64,000 nucleotides of DNA from Mobiluncus massiliensis (lineage in GTDB: Bacteria; Actinomycetota; Actinomycetes; Actinomycetales; Actinomycetaceae), in NCBI RefSeq assembly GCF_949769255.1, contig NZ_OX458329.1, forward strand, positions 1,054,001-1,118,000, written 5' to 3'. Positions within the stretch are counted from its first letter, which is position 1, and every line of letters begins with the position of its first letter. A model generated the notes under the pieces. It did not search any database. It had not been told where the DNA came from and saw nothing but the letters and a program-made list of their open reading frames with translations. Both the position numbers and the translations under genes were made by a program. This document shows positions 51,076 to 59,726 of this stretch, one piece after another.

Positions 51076-52056
51076 TCACTGGGGTGCCGGTGCCGCGGGC
51101 GGCACTGCGGGCGCCTCAGCCGGGGCAGGTGGAGCGGGGACTTCCGTAAAGGGCGGCACCAGAGCGGAGGCATTCTGTTCGCTCCCCCAGGCTCCGACGG
51201 TGCCATTCATGCGGGCCACCAAAGCAAAAGGCAGGGAAAGGAGCGAAGTTTTCGTACCGATACTATCCACCGTGGGAACGGGGTTTCCACCTGACCGCAC
51301 CTTGGTCAACAGGTCATTCTCGCCCTGCGCCGACCCGTAAAGAACCACTCCCGAGGCGAACGTGTTGAGAGTTTGAGCGAACTCTATGAGGTTCTTGGTC
51401 CGTTTTTCCAAGGCCTTCAGCTGTGTCTCGTTCTGTGGCTCCAGCGGTCCGGGGCCCACGATAATCGCGGCGCGAGCCGGCTGGGATGCCGGATTAGCGA
51501 CTTGGATGAGGGGGGTTTCTTCCACCGTCAGGATTCCCGAAAGCGAATCGTTTTGGCCGTTGAAAATCAACTGACCGATAGCGGCGGCCAGGGTGGATTC
51601 CGGGGTGGTGGCGCGGGTGGTATCGCTCAGATACTGCCTAATTTGGCCGGAAAGCGCCTCCCGGTAAGCCTGTTTTGCGGGGGCGAAAAAGTTTTCTTGC
51701 AGGTTGATTTGAGCGTTGATAGCGCCGCCCGCCGTGGTGACGATTTCGCTCACGGCTTTCACGTCTTCGGCTTCAGCGTCAGGCAACACCACCAGGGCGA
51801 CCTCCGTGCCTTGCAGGAATCCGTTGAATATCCGCGGCGCGTACTGTTCTACCGTCTGGTCTTGCACATTGATTTGAGACTGGGCCTGGGTCAGTTGCTC
51901 ATTGAGCTGGTTGCGATCTTCACGGAGCTTGTCTACCTGGCCCGTCAAAGTATCCCCGATGGGATCAGCCAGCGGGCCGGCGCCGAGGATAATCCCCACC
52001 GCCAGAGCCAAGAAAACCGCCACCAGGGAAACCAGGTGATACCGAAAATCAATCAT
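51076..52056 (-). CDS. steB: MctB/SteB-family envelope protein
   Basis: A 326-residue protein with one N-terminal membrane helix (FRYHLVSLVAVFLALAVGII), a coiled coil (about 37-70, QVDKLREDRNQLNEQLTQAQ) and an extracellular domain, ending in a Pro/Ala-rich tail. The family was first linked to copper efflux in Mycobacterium (MctB, Rv1698) and later to cell-envelope integrity as SteB, partner of SteA. The adjacent steA supports the latter. No Cys/Met/His cluster for copper is evident in this copy. ATG behind GGAAGAAAACTT. Confidence 0.9.
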   Translation of the reverse strand: MIDFRYHLVSLVAVFLALAVGIILGAGPLADPIGDTLTGQVDKLREDRNQLNEQLTQAQSQINVQDQTVEQYAPRIFNGFLQGTEVALVVLPDAEAEDVKAVSEIVTTAGGAINAQINLQENFFAPAKQAYREALSGQIRQYLSDTTRATTPESTLAAAIGQLIFNGQNDSLSGILTVEETPLIQVANPASQPARAAIIVGPGPLEPQNETQLKALEKRTKNLIEFAQTLNTFASGVVLYGSAQGENDLLTKVRSGGNPVPTVDSIGTKTSLLSLPFALVARMNGTVGAWGSEQNASALVPPFTEVPAPPAPAEAPAVPPAAPAPQ

Positions 52057-52092
52057 AAGTTTTCTTCCAATCTAACTTTCACAAATTCGCCG

Positions 52093-53271
52093 TTAACCAA
52101 TCAAGCCCCTCAGGCCATGCCACCAGGCATCCATATTCGCAGCTACCAATCCTATGAAGGTCTGTCCACCGGTAGTTGAACCCAGTGCCGCCAGCATTGC
52201 CAGCAAACCGGCCACAACCAATAAGCCCATCTGCCAGTTCGTAATCCGGGGACGGTAAAGTTTGGAAACGCCCTTGGCATCGATGAGTTTGCTGCCGACT
52301 TTGAGGCGAGTCAAGAACGTTGAGGACATTCCGGCACGCCCCTTGTCCAAGAATTCCACCAAGGTGGCGTGCGTACCCAGGGCGACGATGAGCTCCGCGC
52401 CTTTCTCATCAGCTAACAGCATCGTGATGTCCTCGGACGTGCCCGCGGCCGGAAATACCACGTGTTCCACCCCGAGTTCCTGTACCCTAGCCAATCCGGG
52501 GGCTTTCCCGTTGGGATAGGCGTGCACCACGATTTCCGCCCCGCAAGTCAGTGCCTTATCGGTCACGGAGTCCATATCGCCAACCACCAGGTCAGGCTTC
52601 AAACCGTTCTCTAACAGCGCATCCGCTCCGCCGTCCACCCCAATCAGGATGGGACGATACTCGCGAATGTAAGGCTTTAGCATCAGCAGGTCTTCTTTGT
52701 AGTTGTAGCCGCGCACCACCATCAAAACCTGGCGTCCGGAAAAGTTCGTCCGCAAATCCGGCACACCCACAGAATCAAGAATCAAATCCCGTTCTTTTTT
52801 CAGGTATTCCATAGTGTTGGCGGTGAAAGCCTCAATCTGCACTCCCAGAGAAGCCTTCGCCGCCTCCATATTGGCGGCGTTCGTTTCTTCGGTTTGCCGC
52901 ACCCCTTCCGCAACAAGTTTCCCGCCACAAAATACCTGGTTGTCCCGGATTTCAACCCGTTGGCCTTCCTTCAGGCTCATAATGTCGGAACCCAAATCGT
53001 CAATGAGGGGAATTCCCGCCTCAATGAGGACTTTCGGTCCTTGATTGGGGTAGCGTCCAGAGGTGGACTTTTCCGCGTTCAGTACTGCGGCAGGTTCGAT
53101 TGCTTTCAGCGACTCCGCCGCGACCCAGTCCAAATCCTGGTGCGAGATAACGGCGACTTCCCCGGCACTCAGACGTTTTGTCAGGTTTTTGGTACGTGTA
53201 TCGATGCGCACCAGACCGCCCAGGCTGGCTCCTGTCTTTTGATTACGTTTTCGGCGAAACACTGCCATCAT
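52093..53271 (-). CDS. steA: SteA, envelope protein with thiamin-pyrophosphokinase-like domain
   Basis: A 392-residue protein: N-terminal domain (RIDTRTKNLTKRLSAGEVAVI and LIDDLGSDIMSLKEGQRVEI), a central coiled coil, and a thiamin-pyrophosphokinase-like catalytic fold (ILIGVDGGADALLENGLKPD followed by LVVGDMDSV), then two C-terminal hydrophobic segments near 345-375. It works with SteB; in corynebacteria the pair affects peptidoglycan hydrolysis and daughter-cell separation. The GDMD segment is preserved, although thiamin phosphorylation is not established for the family. It overlaps recN by 4 bases. Confidence 0.9.
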   Translation of the reverse strand: MMAVFRRKRNQKTGASLGGLVRIDTRTKNLTKRLSAGEVAVISHQDLDWVAAESLKAIEPAAVLNAEKSTSGRYPNQGPKVLIEAGIPLIDDLGSDIMSLKEGQRVEIRDNQVFCGGKLVAEGVRQTEETNAANMEAAKASLGVQIEAFTANTMEYLKKERDLILDSVGVPDLRTNFSGRQVLMVVRGYNYKEDLLMLKPYIREYRPILIGVDGGADALLENGLKPDLVVGDMDSVTDKALTCGAEIVVHAYPNGKAPGLARVQELGVEHVVFPAAGTSEDITMLLADEKGAELIVALGTHATLVEFLDKGRAGMSSTFLTRLKVGSKLIDAKGVSKLYRPRITNWQMGLLVVAGLLAMLAALGSTTGGQTFIGLVAANMDAWWHGLRGLIG

Positions 53272-54995
53272 GACTCCGATTGTCCCACACGAGCCAGTTC
53301 GATTAACTCATCGGCGTGCGCAAGCGCCGTTTTTGTGAGCTTCGTCCCGGAAATCATCCGCGCCAGCTCCTCGCGCCGTGATTCCTGATCTAAAACTGTA
53401 ATCTGGCTCTGCCCGCCGCTCTTAGTGATTTGTACCTGGCAGTCTCCAAATGCCGCTACCTGCGCCAGGTGAGTCACCACGATGACCTGGTAGTCCTGAG
53501 CCAGACGCGACAGCCGCCGCCCCACCTCGATGCCAGCTTGCCCGCCAATCCCCGCATCAACTTCGTCGAACACGAAAGTGCCGCGTGCCTCGGTGCTTTG
53601 TGAGTTCTGGAGGGTTTGGCCGGTTTGGGATAACCGGGAGCCTCTGCCCGCCAGGGTCACTTCCAGAGCCAGCATGATACGGGAAAGCTCCCCACCGGAG
53701 GCCGCGCTGGATAAGGCCAGCACGGGGGCTTTCGGGTGGGGACGCAGCATGAACTCAATGCGGTCGGCTCCGTGGGCGCCCGGTTCCCCCTGACGAACCT
53801 CCACGGTGACCCGCGTGTCCTTCATATCCAAATCCACCAGTTCCGCATTAATCGCCTTGCTGAGCGCCCGCGCGGTCTTTTCGCGAGCCTCATGTAGCTT
53901 TGCCCCCGCCTGTTCTACGGCCTGCGCCGCGGATTCCATCTCGAGGCGCAGTTGCTCTAAATGCTCCGTGCCGCCCTGCAAACCCTGCAGTTCCGTAGCG
54001 GTATCTCGCCAGGACGTGCCCAAACGTTCCGGTTCCACCCCCAAGCGTAAACTCAAATCGGTAAACGTGGCCCGCCGGCTTAACGCCTCCTGGAGCGCCT
54101 CCGGGTCAGCATTCAAATCTTGCAGATAAACACCCAGTTCGCGGGCCGCATCATCGAGAGCGTAGCCAGCTCCGCTCACACTTTGCGCGACCTCTTGCAA
54201 GCTCGGGTCCTCTTCCGTCGCCCGCTGTAGAGCTCGGGTGGCCACGGCGACCAAATCGGTGGCTGCCGGGGTGGAATCCGCCTCATTTTCAATCGCCCCC
54301 AGCGCCGCCGCGACGTTTTCACGCAAACTTTCCACGTTGGACAGTTTCGCGACGCTGGCACTAAGTTCCGTGAATTCGCCGTCCTCAGGCCTCAGACTGT
54401 CGAACTCTTCACAAAATCGTTCCAGCACTTCGCGGCGGTGTTCGCGCTTTTCAGCGCTGGTTTCCCATTCAGTAAAAGCCTTTTGGGCGCGGCTCAAAGC
54501 CTCCCAATCCTGAAGGTATTGTTCCAAAGCCCGCTGATGGGCGGCGTCTCCATAAGCGTCCAAAGCATCGCGCTGGGCTCGCTCAGTGCGCAACCGCCCC
54601 TGCGCGGCTTGACCGTGAACCGACACCAAGCTAGCACCGAACTCCCCCAAAATAGCGGCAGGAACCGTGCGTCCTCCCAGGTGAGCCTTGGAACGAGAAT
54701 CTAGAGGCACCACTCTTGACACCTCGGCGACGCCGTCCTCAACCACCCCGCCGGCTTCTTCCACGACCGCCCCGGCCGCACCATCCACCAGGAAACTGCC
54801 TTCCACCACGGCTTTTTGGGCCCCGTGGGAAACCAGCGCAGGCTCAACTTTCGCCCCCAGCAGCCAATCCAGAGAGGTCAGCAACATGGTCTTGCCGGCC
54901 CCGGTCTCGCCGGTAATGACGGTAAACCCCGGACCAAACTCCAAGGCAACGGAGCTAATCGTCCCCAAATTCTCAATCCGCAGCGATTCCAGCAT
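53268..54995 (-). CDS. recN: DNA repair protein RecN
   Basis: A 575-residue SMC-like ATPase that joins broken DNA ends. Walker A GETGAGKT is at 29-36, the ABC signature is in SSAASGGELSRIMLALE and Walker B is in TFVFDEVDAGIGG; two coiled-coil arms lie between (about 150-350). I start it at ATG 54995, inside the nadK stop (TAATG) with GAGG upstream; GTG 55010 is the longer alternative. Between nadK and steA, the standard actinobacterial order. Confidence 0.95.
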   Translation of the reverse strand: MLESLRIENLGTISSVALEFGPGFTVITGETGAGKTMLLTSLDWLLGAKVEPALVSHGAQKAVVEGSFLVDGAAGAVVEEAGGVVEDGVAEVSRVVPLDSRSKAHLGGRTVPAAILGEFGASLVSVHGQAAQGRLRTERAQRDALDAYGDAAHQRALEQYLQDWEALSRAQKAFTEWETSAEKREHRREVLERFCEEFDSLRPEDGEFTELSASVAKLSNVESLRENVAAALGAIENEADSTPAATDLVAVATRALQRATEEDPSLQEVAQSVSGAGYALDDAARELGVYLQDLNADPEALQEALSRRATFTDLSLRLGVEPERLGTSWRDTATELQGLQGGTEHLEQLRLEMESAAQAVEQAGAKLHEAREKTARALSKAINAELVDLDMKDTRVTVEVRQGEPGAHGADRIEFMLRPHPKAPVLALSSAASGGELSRIMLALEVTLAGRGSRLSQTGQTLQNSQSTEARGTFVFDEVDAGIGGQAGIEVGRRLSRLAQDYQVIVVTHLAQVAAFGDCQVQITKSGGQSQITVLDQESRREELARMISGTKLTKTALAHADELIELARVGQSES

Positions 54996-55828
54996 TAGCG
55001 ACCTCGCCACCCTCCCACGGGCAAACCAAACTTTTTCACCAACCGAGCCGAGAACGGCAGGGACACTAACCGCGCCAACTGCATATCCGTGGCGGACTTG
55101 GTGACCCGAATGGATGAACCCAATGGCGCGGGCAAAATACGTCTCCCATCAGCCCAGACTTCGCAGTCCTGCACCTGTTGAGGCAGAACTTGAATCTCTA
55201 GCACCGATGACGGCCCCAGCACCAGGGAACGGGTAAACAAACCGTGAGCAGCCAGCGGGGACAGCACTAAGGCTTGCACATCAGGCCACACCACCGGGCC
55301 GCCAACCGAAAAGTTATAGGCAGTAGATCCGGTGGGAGTCGACACAATCAAACCGTCCGCGCCGTATTCGGAAACCGCTTCCCCATCGACACCAAAGGCC
55401 AAAAGGGCGGGGTGGCCTTTATCGGTACTCAACACCGCGATGTCGTTCGCGGCCCACTCTGATTGCACCGAACCGTCAGGGTGACGCACTTCCACGTCAA
55501 TACACATTCGGCGTTCTACCTGGTAGTCGCCGCGCACCACCCGCTCGCACAGTTCACCGAGTTCTTCTTCCTCCGCTTCGGCGAGGAATCCCACGTGCCC
55601 CAAATTCACTCCGATGACCGGGACACCTTGACGATGGGCGATATTCGCAGCCTCCAAAATGGTTCCGTCCCCACCTAGCACGATGATGAGGTCAATCGGT
55701 TCCGAACTCGTCCGGTCCACCACGGTGATTCCGGCATTTTCCAGGTAACCGCGGACACTGGCCGCCGCCACAATAGCGGGCTGGCGGTAATGGTGGTGAA
55801 ACACCATAATGGTTCGTTTTTTATTCAC
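54995..55828 (-). CDS. nadK: NAD kinase
   Basis: Phosphorylates NAD to NADP. The family signature GGDGTILEAA, the NLGHVGFLAE block, ADGLIVSTPTGSTAYNFS and GPVVWPDVQALVLSPLAAH are intact. The start is a choice: GTG 55828 gives a family-like N-terminus (VNKKRTIMVFHH, about 277 residues), has AAAGG 9 bases upstream and overlaps the stop of the small gene before it (GTGAATAA), which suggests coupling. ATG 55849 is the alternative; longer frames add non-conserved residues. Confidence 0.93.
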   Translation of the reverse strand: MNKKRTIMVFHHHYRQPAIVAAASVRGYLENAGITVVDRTSSEPIDLIIVLGGDGTILEAANIAHRQGVPVIGVNLGHVGFLAEAEEEELGELCERVVRGDYQVERRMCIDVEVRHPDGSVQSEWAANDIAVLSTDKGHPALLAFGVDGEAVSEYGADGLIVSTPTGSTAYNFSVGGPVVWPDVQALVLSPLAAHGLFTRSLVLGPSSVLEIQVLPQQVQDCEVWADGRRILPAPLGSSIRVTKSATDMQLARLVSLPFSARLVKKFGLPVGGWRGR

Positions 55829-56015
55829 CAGACTGGGCCTTTCGTGCATATTTCTGGACCAACTGCGGGCTGGGAGGTTGATATTCACAAGTGGGCGCGG
55901 CCTCGCTGGCCCCGCAGCAATCCGCGTATCCCCCCATGTCCTGACATGTGTCGTCCCAGTTTTGCGGCTGCTCCGGCGACTCGCCACCCGGCTTGCCCCG
56001 AACTTCGCGTTCCAT
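55821..56015 (-). CDS. 64-residue cysteine-containing protein between tlyA and nadK
   Basis: A small acidic, hydrophilic protein with four cysteines (DDTCQD, YADCCGA, APTCEY) and no membrane helix. It starts at ATG behind AGAAGGGAAAGTT, 44 bases after tlyA, and its stop overlaps the proposed nadK start. It fills what would otherwise be a gap in a tightly packed operon and has codon usage like its neighbours, which is why I accept it. Cys clustering could mean metal binding, but no known motif matches. I do not recognise a family. Confidence 0.55.
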   Translation of the reverse strand: MEREVRGKPGGESPEQPQNWDDTCQDMGGYADCCGASEAAPTCEYQPPSPQLVQKYARKAQSGE

Positions 56016-56059
56016 AACTTTCCCTTCTGTTCACTTAATTTTCTCACACCACCAGGACA

Positions 56060-56923
56060 TTAGGACCCAGACTTCTCTGGCTGAGGCCCTCTGGCAATCG
56101 CTTCCCCAACGGCAGTGTCCAACGATTCCCCCTCCAAGTCTGGCAGGTTTTGTTGCCGGGCCGCAGACTGCGCGGTGAGGTAGAGGAAGTATTCAACATT
56201 CCCGCTGGGACCGGCCAGCCCAGCAGGAGCCACGTTTAGCACCGCCAATCCGGCCTCGTGAGCCTGGCGCGCAACGTTCTTAACGGTCTGGCCGCGATCG
56301 TCTGGATTCCTGACCACGCCCCCGCGTCCCAAGTTTTCACGCCCGATTTCAAACTGGGGTTTCACCATCAGCAGGTACTGCGCTTGCGGGTTGGCGGCAC
56401 GTTGCAGCGCCGGCAAAACCAAACCGAGTGAGATAAAAGACAAATCCCCCACGACCAGGTCTGCGGGCGGGTCGATGAGAGCGGAATCCAGCGTGCGCAC
56501 GTTGGTTCGTTCCAGATTCACGACCCGGCTGTCGCTACGCAAGCTCCACGCCAGTTGGCCGTACCCCACATCAACTGCAAACACTTTGGCGGCACCGCGG
56601 CGCAGTAAGACGTCCGTAAATCCTCCCGTGGAGGCACCCGCGTCGAGACACACCGCACCTTCTATCGCCGGAGTCGATGGTCCATAAAGTTCCAGATAGT
56701 CCAGCGCCCCCAGCAATTTGTGAGCGCCCCGAGACGCGTAGTGGACCGTTTCAGGGTCGCGCAGCACGATAGCCGAACTCAACTCCACCTGTCGGGCGGG
56801 TTTCAGGGCTTCCTGACCATCCACCAACACCTGCCCGGCAGTAATCATCTGTGCCGCTTGGGTACGGCTGGGCGCCAGGTGGCGACGCACCAGCTCCGTG
56901 TCCAACCTCGCGCGTTTAACCAT
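56060..56923 (-). CDS. tlyA: TlyA-type rRNA 2'-O-methyltransferase
   Basis: About 287 residues: an N-terminal S4 RNA-binding domain (ARLDTELVRRHLAPSRTQAA) and an FtsJ-like Rossmann methyltransferase with the SAM motif LDAGASTGGFTDVLL and DLVVGDLSFISL. TlyA methylates riboses of 16S (C1409) and, in two-activity versions, 23S rRNA (C1920), and is needed for capreomycin sensitivity in mycobacteria; a haemolysin role is doubtful. ATG 56923 (MVKRARLD) overlaps the upstream gene by 8 bases and matches family starts; ATG 56944 is longer without a site. Confidence 0.93.
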   Translation of the reverse strand: MVKRARLDTELVRRHLAPSRTQAAQMITAGQVLVDGQEALKPARQVELSSAIVLRDPETVHYASRGAHKLLGALDYLELYGPSTPAIEGAVCLDAGASTGGFTDVLLRRGAAKVFAVDVGYGQLAWSLRSDSRVVNLERTNVRTLDSALIDPPADLVVGDLSFISLGLVLPALQRAANPQAQYLLMVKPQFEIGRENLGRGGVVRNPDDRGQTVKNVARQAHEAGLAVLNVAPAGLAGPSGNVEYFLYLTAQSAARQQNLPDLEGESLDTAVGEAIARGPQPEKSGS

Positions 56924-57101
56924 GGTTTGCTGACTGCGCCTCATCCCCGTTTAACACGGTCTGCAGGTCGGCGGCTACCTTTTGCAGCAGTTCCAACTGC
57001 GATTCCAAGGGCGCCTCATGGGCGGATTCTATTTCTTCCCGGTAATCATGCAGGTCTTGAGCGTTCAACGTGGCAGGAGTGGGAACCTGATTATTCGTCA
57101 T
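56916..57101 (-). CDS. 61-residue protein between the HAD fusion and tlyA
   Basis: A small acidic protein, mostly one or two helices (LQDLHDYREEIESAHEAPLE-like: QDLHDYREEIESA, then LELLQKVAADLQTVL). ATG 57101 lies inside the end of the HAD gene (11-base overlap) and the stop overlaps tlyA, so it is locked into the operon. Mycobacteria have a gene of the same size in the same place (Rv1693). Function unknown. Confidence 0.75.
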   Translation of the reverse strand: MTNNQVPTPATLNAQDLHDYREEIESAHEAPLESQLELLQKVAADLQTVLNGDEAQSANHG

Positions 57102-59583
57102 CTGCCGTCCCCTGTTCCACTGCCGGTGCGGAATCGTCGCGGCCTGAATCGGCCTCGTCGAGGTCCAGGTCATCCTCCTCGCCATAGTCGCGTTCGACTT
57201 CACGAACCACGCTAAACTCGGGGCAATCCACCCGATTGCCTTGTTCCCTGGCATACCAGACGGCTGCCAGAATAGCGCGAAACTCCCCCAGGGATACGAC
57301 CGTGCCGTCCTCGCTCAGCACCCCCAGGCCGCGGACTTCAATATCGTGGCCGTTCACGCGAGCCCGCGTGTTTTCGGTGTACCACCAGCCGCGATTGCGC
57401 AATTCCGGGCGTTCAATCGGTACCGTCAGGTCGGACAAATCCAACCCCACAAAAGTGGGCCTTTGGGCTGGCGGAGCCATCACTAGGTCGCGAGGCTGCG
57501 TGAGTCCGGTCAGTACCACGCAAGACGCCACTTGGGCGTTGTTTGCCCCGACGATATCGGTAGCCAGCTGATCGCCGATGGCCAGCGCGTGTCGCTTCAA
57601 AACCCGGTGTTTGCGTTCCGCCGCTTTCACCCGGTCGAATTCTTTTTCTTTCGCCAGGTCCGCTTCGCTGAGAACTACGGGTTCGCTATCCGGATCCGCT
57701 TTCGCTTCACGAGCCTGCCTGGCTTGCTCTCGCGCAGCGGCAGCGGCTTCTTCGTTGGCTTTGACCTCCGCGGCGATTTCCTCATTGTTCATCAGGTAGT
57801 CCTGGCTGCGGTTAATCGCTAAATCATAGATGGAGGTTTCCGGTTTACCGCACACTATTGGTTCGCTCTTGGTGGCCCGGCGCACCGCTTCCACCAGGGA
57901 ACCGTTGCCAATGCCGCGGCCTTTTTCGGTCGGCAGGGCATAATCCATGTTTGTGGCCACCCACTTGGCGCCATTCGCGATGGCGTAGCAGGCTTCGGAC
58001 AGCTCTGCCCAGCCCACCTCAAAACCGAGTCCCTGCAAGACTCCGGCAGGCTCCTGATCCGCCGTGGACACGACTTCAAAGCCCGCCGCCTGTACGGCCT
58101 GCGGCACGCCCTCTCCGCCCACGCACAGCACTTTCGCGCCCGGTTCTAACAGTTCGCTGAGCTTCGCTGCCCCATCTTGAGCCGAGGTCACGATGTCATC
58201 AGGTTCAGCTTCGACCCCAGCTGCAGCCAATTTCGCCACCACGTCCTGCGGTACGCGCGCCGCGTTATTGGTCAGGAACACGAACTTTCCGCCCAATTCG
58301 CGCCCTGCAGAAATGCTTTGTCCCACCCCGTCTACCGGCTGGGACCCGTTCCAGGTCACCCCATCCAAATCGGTGAGCAACAGCGGGTACAGCTGAGCCA
58401 GCGGTACGTTCGCCCCCTGCAGGGTGGTTGGGTTAGCCCGCTGTTCGGCTTCTTCAGCTTCTTGAATATCCAGGATTTCGACATCCTCCGGTTCCCGCGG
58501 AATGAGCGCCTGCGCGGCATCAGCTTCCTCATCCCGTCCCAGCTCGCGCAGCCGGTCAGCCTTCACACTGAGCAACCGTCCGTATTCAAAGCTCTCTGAA
58601 TCGGGATCCACCTGGGCCAATGCTGCTTCAATAACAGCCAGTCCGGTCTCGTATTCACCCAAATCTGCCCGTGCGGAGGACTCCACCAGAGCGAGTTCAA
58701 AATGTTCCGTTCGGTCCAGGTCCCCTGGCTTGACAGCTTTAATGATTTCCAACGCTTTTTCGGGACGTCCCAGACCGCGTTCCGAATCCGCTTCCACCGA
58801 TTTCAACACTTCAACACCGCTCATCCGCCGAGCAGTTTTCACTTCGCGCAGCGCTTCGCTGTACTTGCCACAGGCATAGGCCGTCAAAGCGACAGCTTCG
58901 CGAACTACGTCAATACGCCAAGCCATTTTCAGGGCCGCCCGGGCATATTCATAAGCGAGTTCGGGCTGTGTGTCGAAAAGCTCCGCGGACATGACCAAGT
59001 GCCGAGCCACGTTTTCCGCGGTTTCTTTCGGTAGCGGACTGAGCCGGGACCAAGCCTCTTTATCCAACATATCCCAAGTAATCGAGGCCGGGATTTCCAG
59101 GTATCGAGAGCGTCCCGTAGTGCCGTGACCGCGTTTATCCGACCCGGTATGACTGCGGTTGTACCCCCGATCATCGTAGCGGGAGCGTTGTAAGCCAGAG
59201 GAACGGAAGCCCGAACGTCCCGAGTCGCGTCGCTCCCCACCTCGTTCAAAGTTACGTTTGCCGCCGCGATCATCACGCCGCCAGTCATCGCGACCGGTGC
59301 GTCCCCCGCGGTCGTCGCGGTCATTATCGCGACGAGGGCGACCCGAGTAGCCGCCGCGTTTTCCGCCGCGATCATCACGGCCGTACTTGCCGCCTGACTT
59401 GTATCCACCCTTACGGTCGCCTTTGAAACCCCCGCGGCCTTTGCGTTCGTTATCTCGTTTATCGCCGCGTGACTCGCGGCCTGCCTCTGTGTTCTCGCGA
59501 GACTCGCCTTTGCGCTCGCGCCAATTTTCGTTCGGTTCCTCTGCCAAGTTTTCCCAAGGGCGAGGATTGTCTGAAGCTGTCAC
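57091..59583 (-). CDS. fusion of RGG/RDDR-rich region, TPR domain and HAD-IIA phosphatase
   Basis: An 830-residue multidomain protein. Residues 1-155 are disordered and dominated by Arg, Asp and Gly (repeated DDRGGK, RDDR). Residues about 160-370 form TPR-like helices (LAYEYARAALKMAWRIDVVR). Residues about 399-780 are a HAD-IIA (NagD-like) phosphatase: motif I LLTDLDGVTWNG, motif II FLTNNAA, GKPETSIYDLA and motif IV AIGDQLATDIVGA. A charged coiled-coil insert (about 596-665) splits the HAD domain. In mycobacteria the TPR and HAD parts are separate adjacent genes (Rv1691, Rv1692), so this looks like a gene fusion. Substrate is unknown; the mycobacterial HAD has been reported as a glycerol-3-phosphate phosphatase. 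GTG start behind AAGGAATAGAAA. Confidence 0.88.
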   Translation of the reverse strand: MTASDNPRPWENLAEEPNENWRERKGESRENTEAGRESRGDKRDNERKGRGGFKGDRKGGYKSGGKYGRDDRGGKRGGYSGRPRRDNDRDDRGGRTGRDDWRRDDRGGKRNFERGGERRDSGRSGFRSSGLQRSRYDDRGYNRSHTGSDKRGHGTTGRSRYLEIPASITWDMLDKEAWSRLSPLPKETAENVARHLVMSAELFDTQPELAYEYARAALKMAWRIDVVREAVALTAYACGKYSEALREVKTARRMSGVEVLKSVEADSERGLGRPEKALEIIKAVKPGDLDRTEHFELALVESSARADLGEYETGLAVIEAALAQVDPDSESFEYGRLLSVKADRLRELGRDEEADAAQALIPREPEDVEILDIQEAEEAEQRANPTTLQGANVPLAQLYPLLLTDLDGVTWNGSQPVDGVGQSISAGRELGGKFVFLTNNAARVPQDVVAKLAAAGVEAEPDDIVTSAQDGAAKLSELLEPGAKVLCVGGEGVPQAVQAAGFEVVSTADQEPAGVLQGLGFEVGWAELSEACYAIANGAKWVATNMDYALPTEKGRGIGNGSLVEAVRRATKSEPIVCGKPETSIYDLAINRSQDYLMNNEEIAAEVKANEEAAAAAREQARQAREAKADPDSEPVVLSEADLAKEKEFDRVKAAERKHRVLKRHALAIGDQLATDIVGANNAQVASCVVLTGLTQPRDLVMAPPAQRPTFVGLDLSDLTVPIERPELRNRGWWYTENTRARVNGHDIEVRGLGVLSEDGTVVSLGEFRAILAAVWYAREQGNRVDCPEFSVVREVERDYGEEDDLDLDEADSGRDDSAPAVEQGTADDE

Positions 59584-59713
59584 TTTCTATTCCTTTACAA
59601 TCGATCCACTATTCTGTTTTCACCATTAAGTCTACACGTACCCAGGGTAGTTAAAATCTTCAGCCTGTTCGACAGCGGGCAAGCCTCGGTGTCGTTTTCA
59701 AACTGTTTCCCCT

Positions 59714-59719
59714 TAAGAT
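59714..59719 (+). promoter_or_regulatory. -10 element, leaderless rnhA
   Basis: TAAGAT ends 7 bases before ATG 59727. The upstream ATG (59718) lies inside this hexamer, so it would not be in the message. Confidence 0.5.
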
Positions 59720-59726
59720 GGAGAGC

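Noticed and set aside
58929..59408. 159-residue minus-strand frame within the HAD fusion gene
   Set aside because: It is an alternative frame of the RDDR-rich repeats, Ala/Thr-rich, with no ribosome-binding site.
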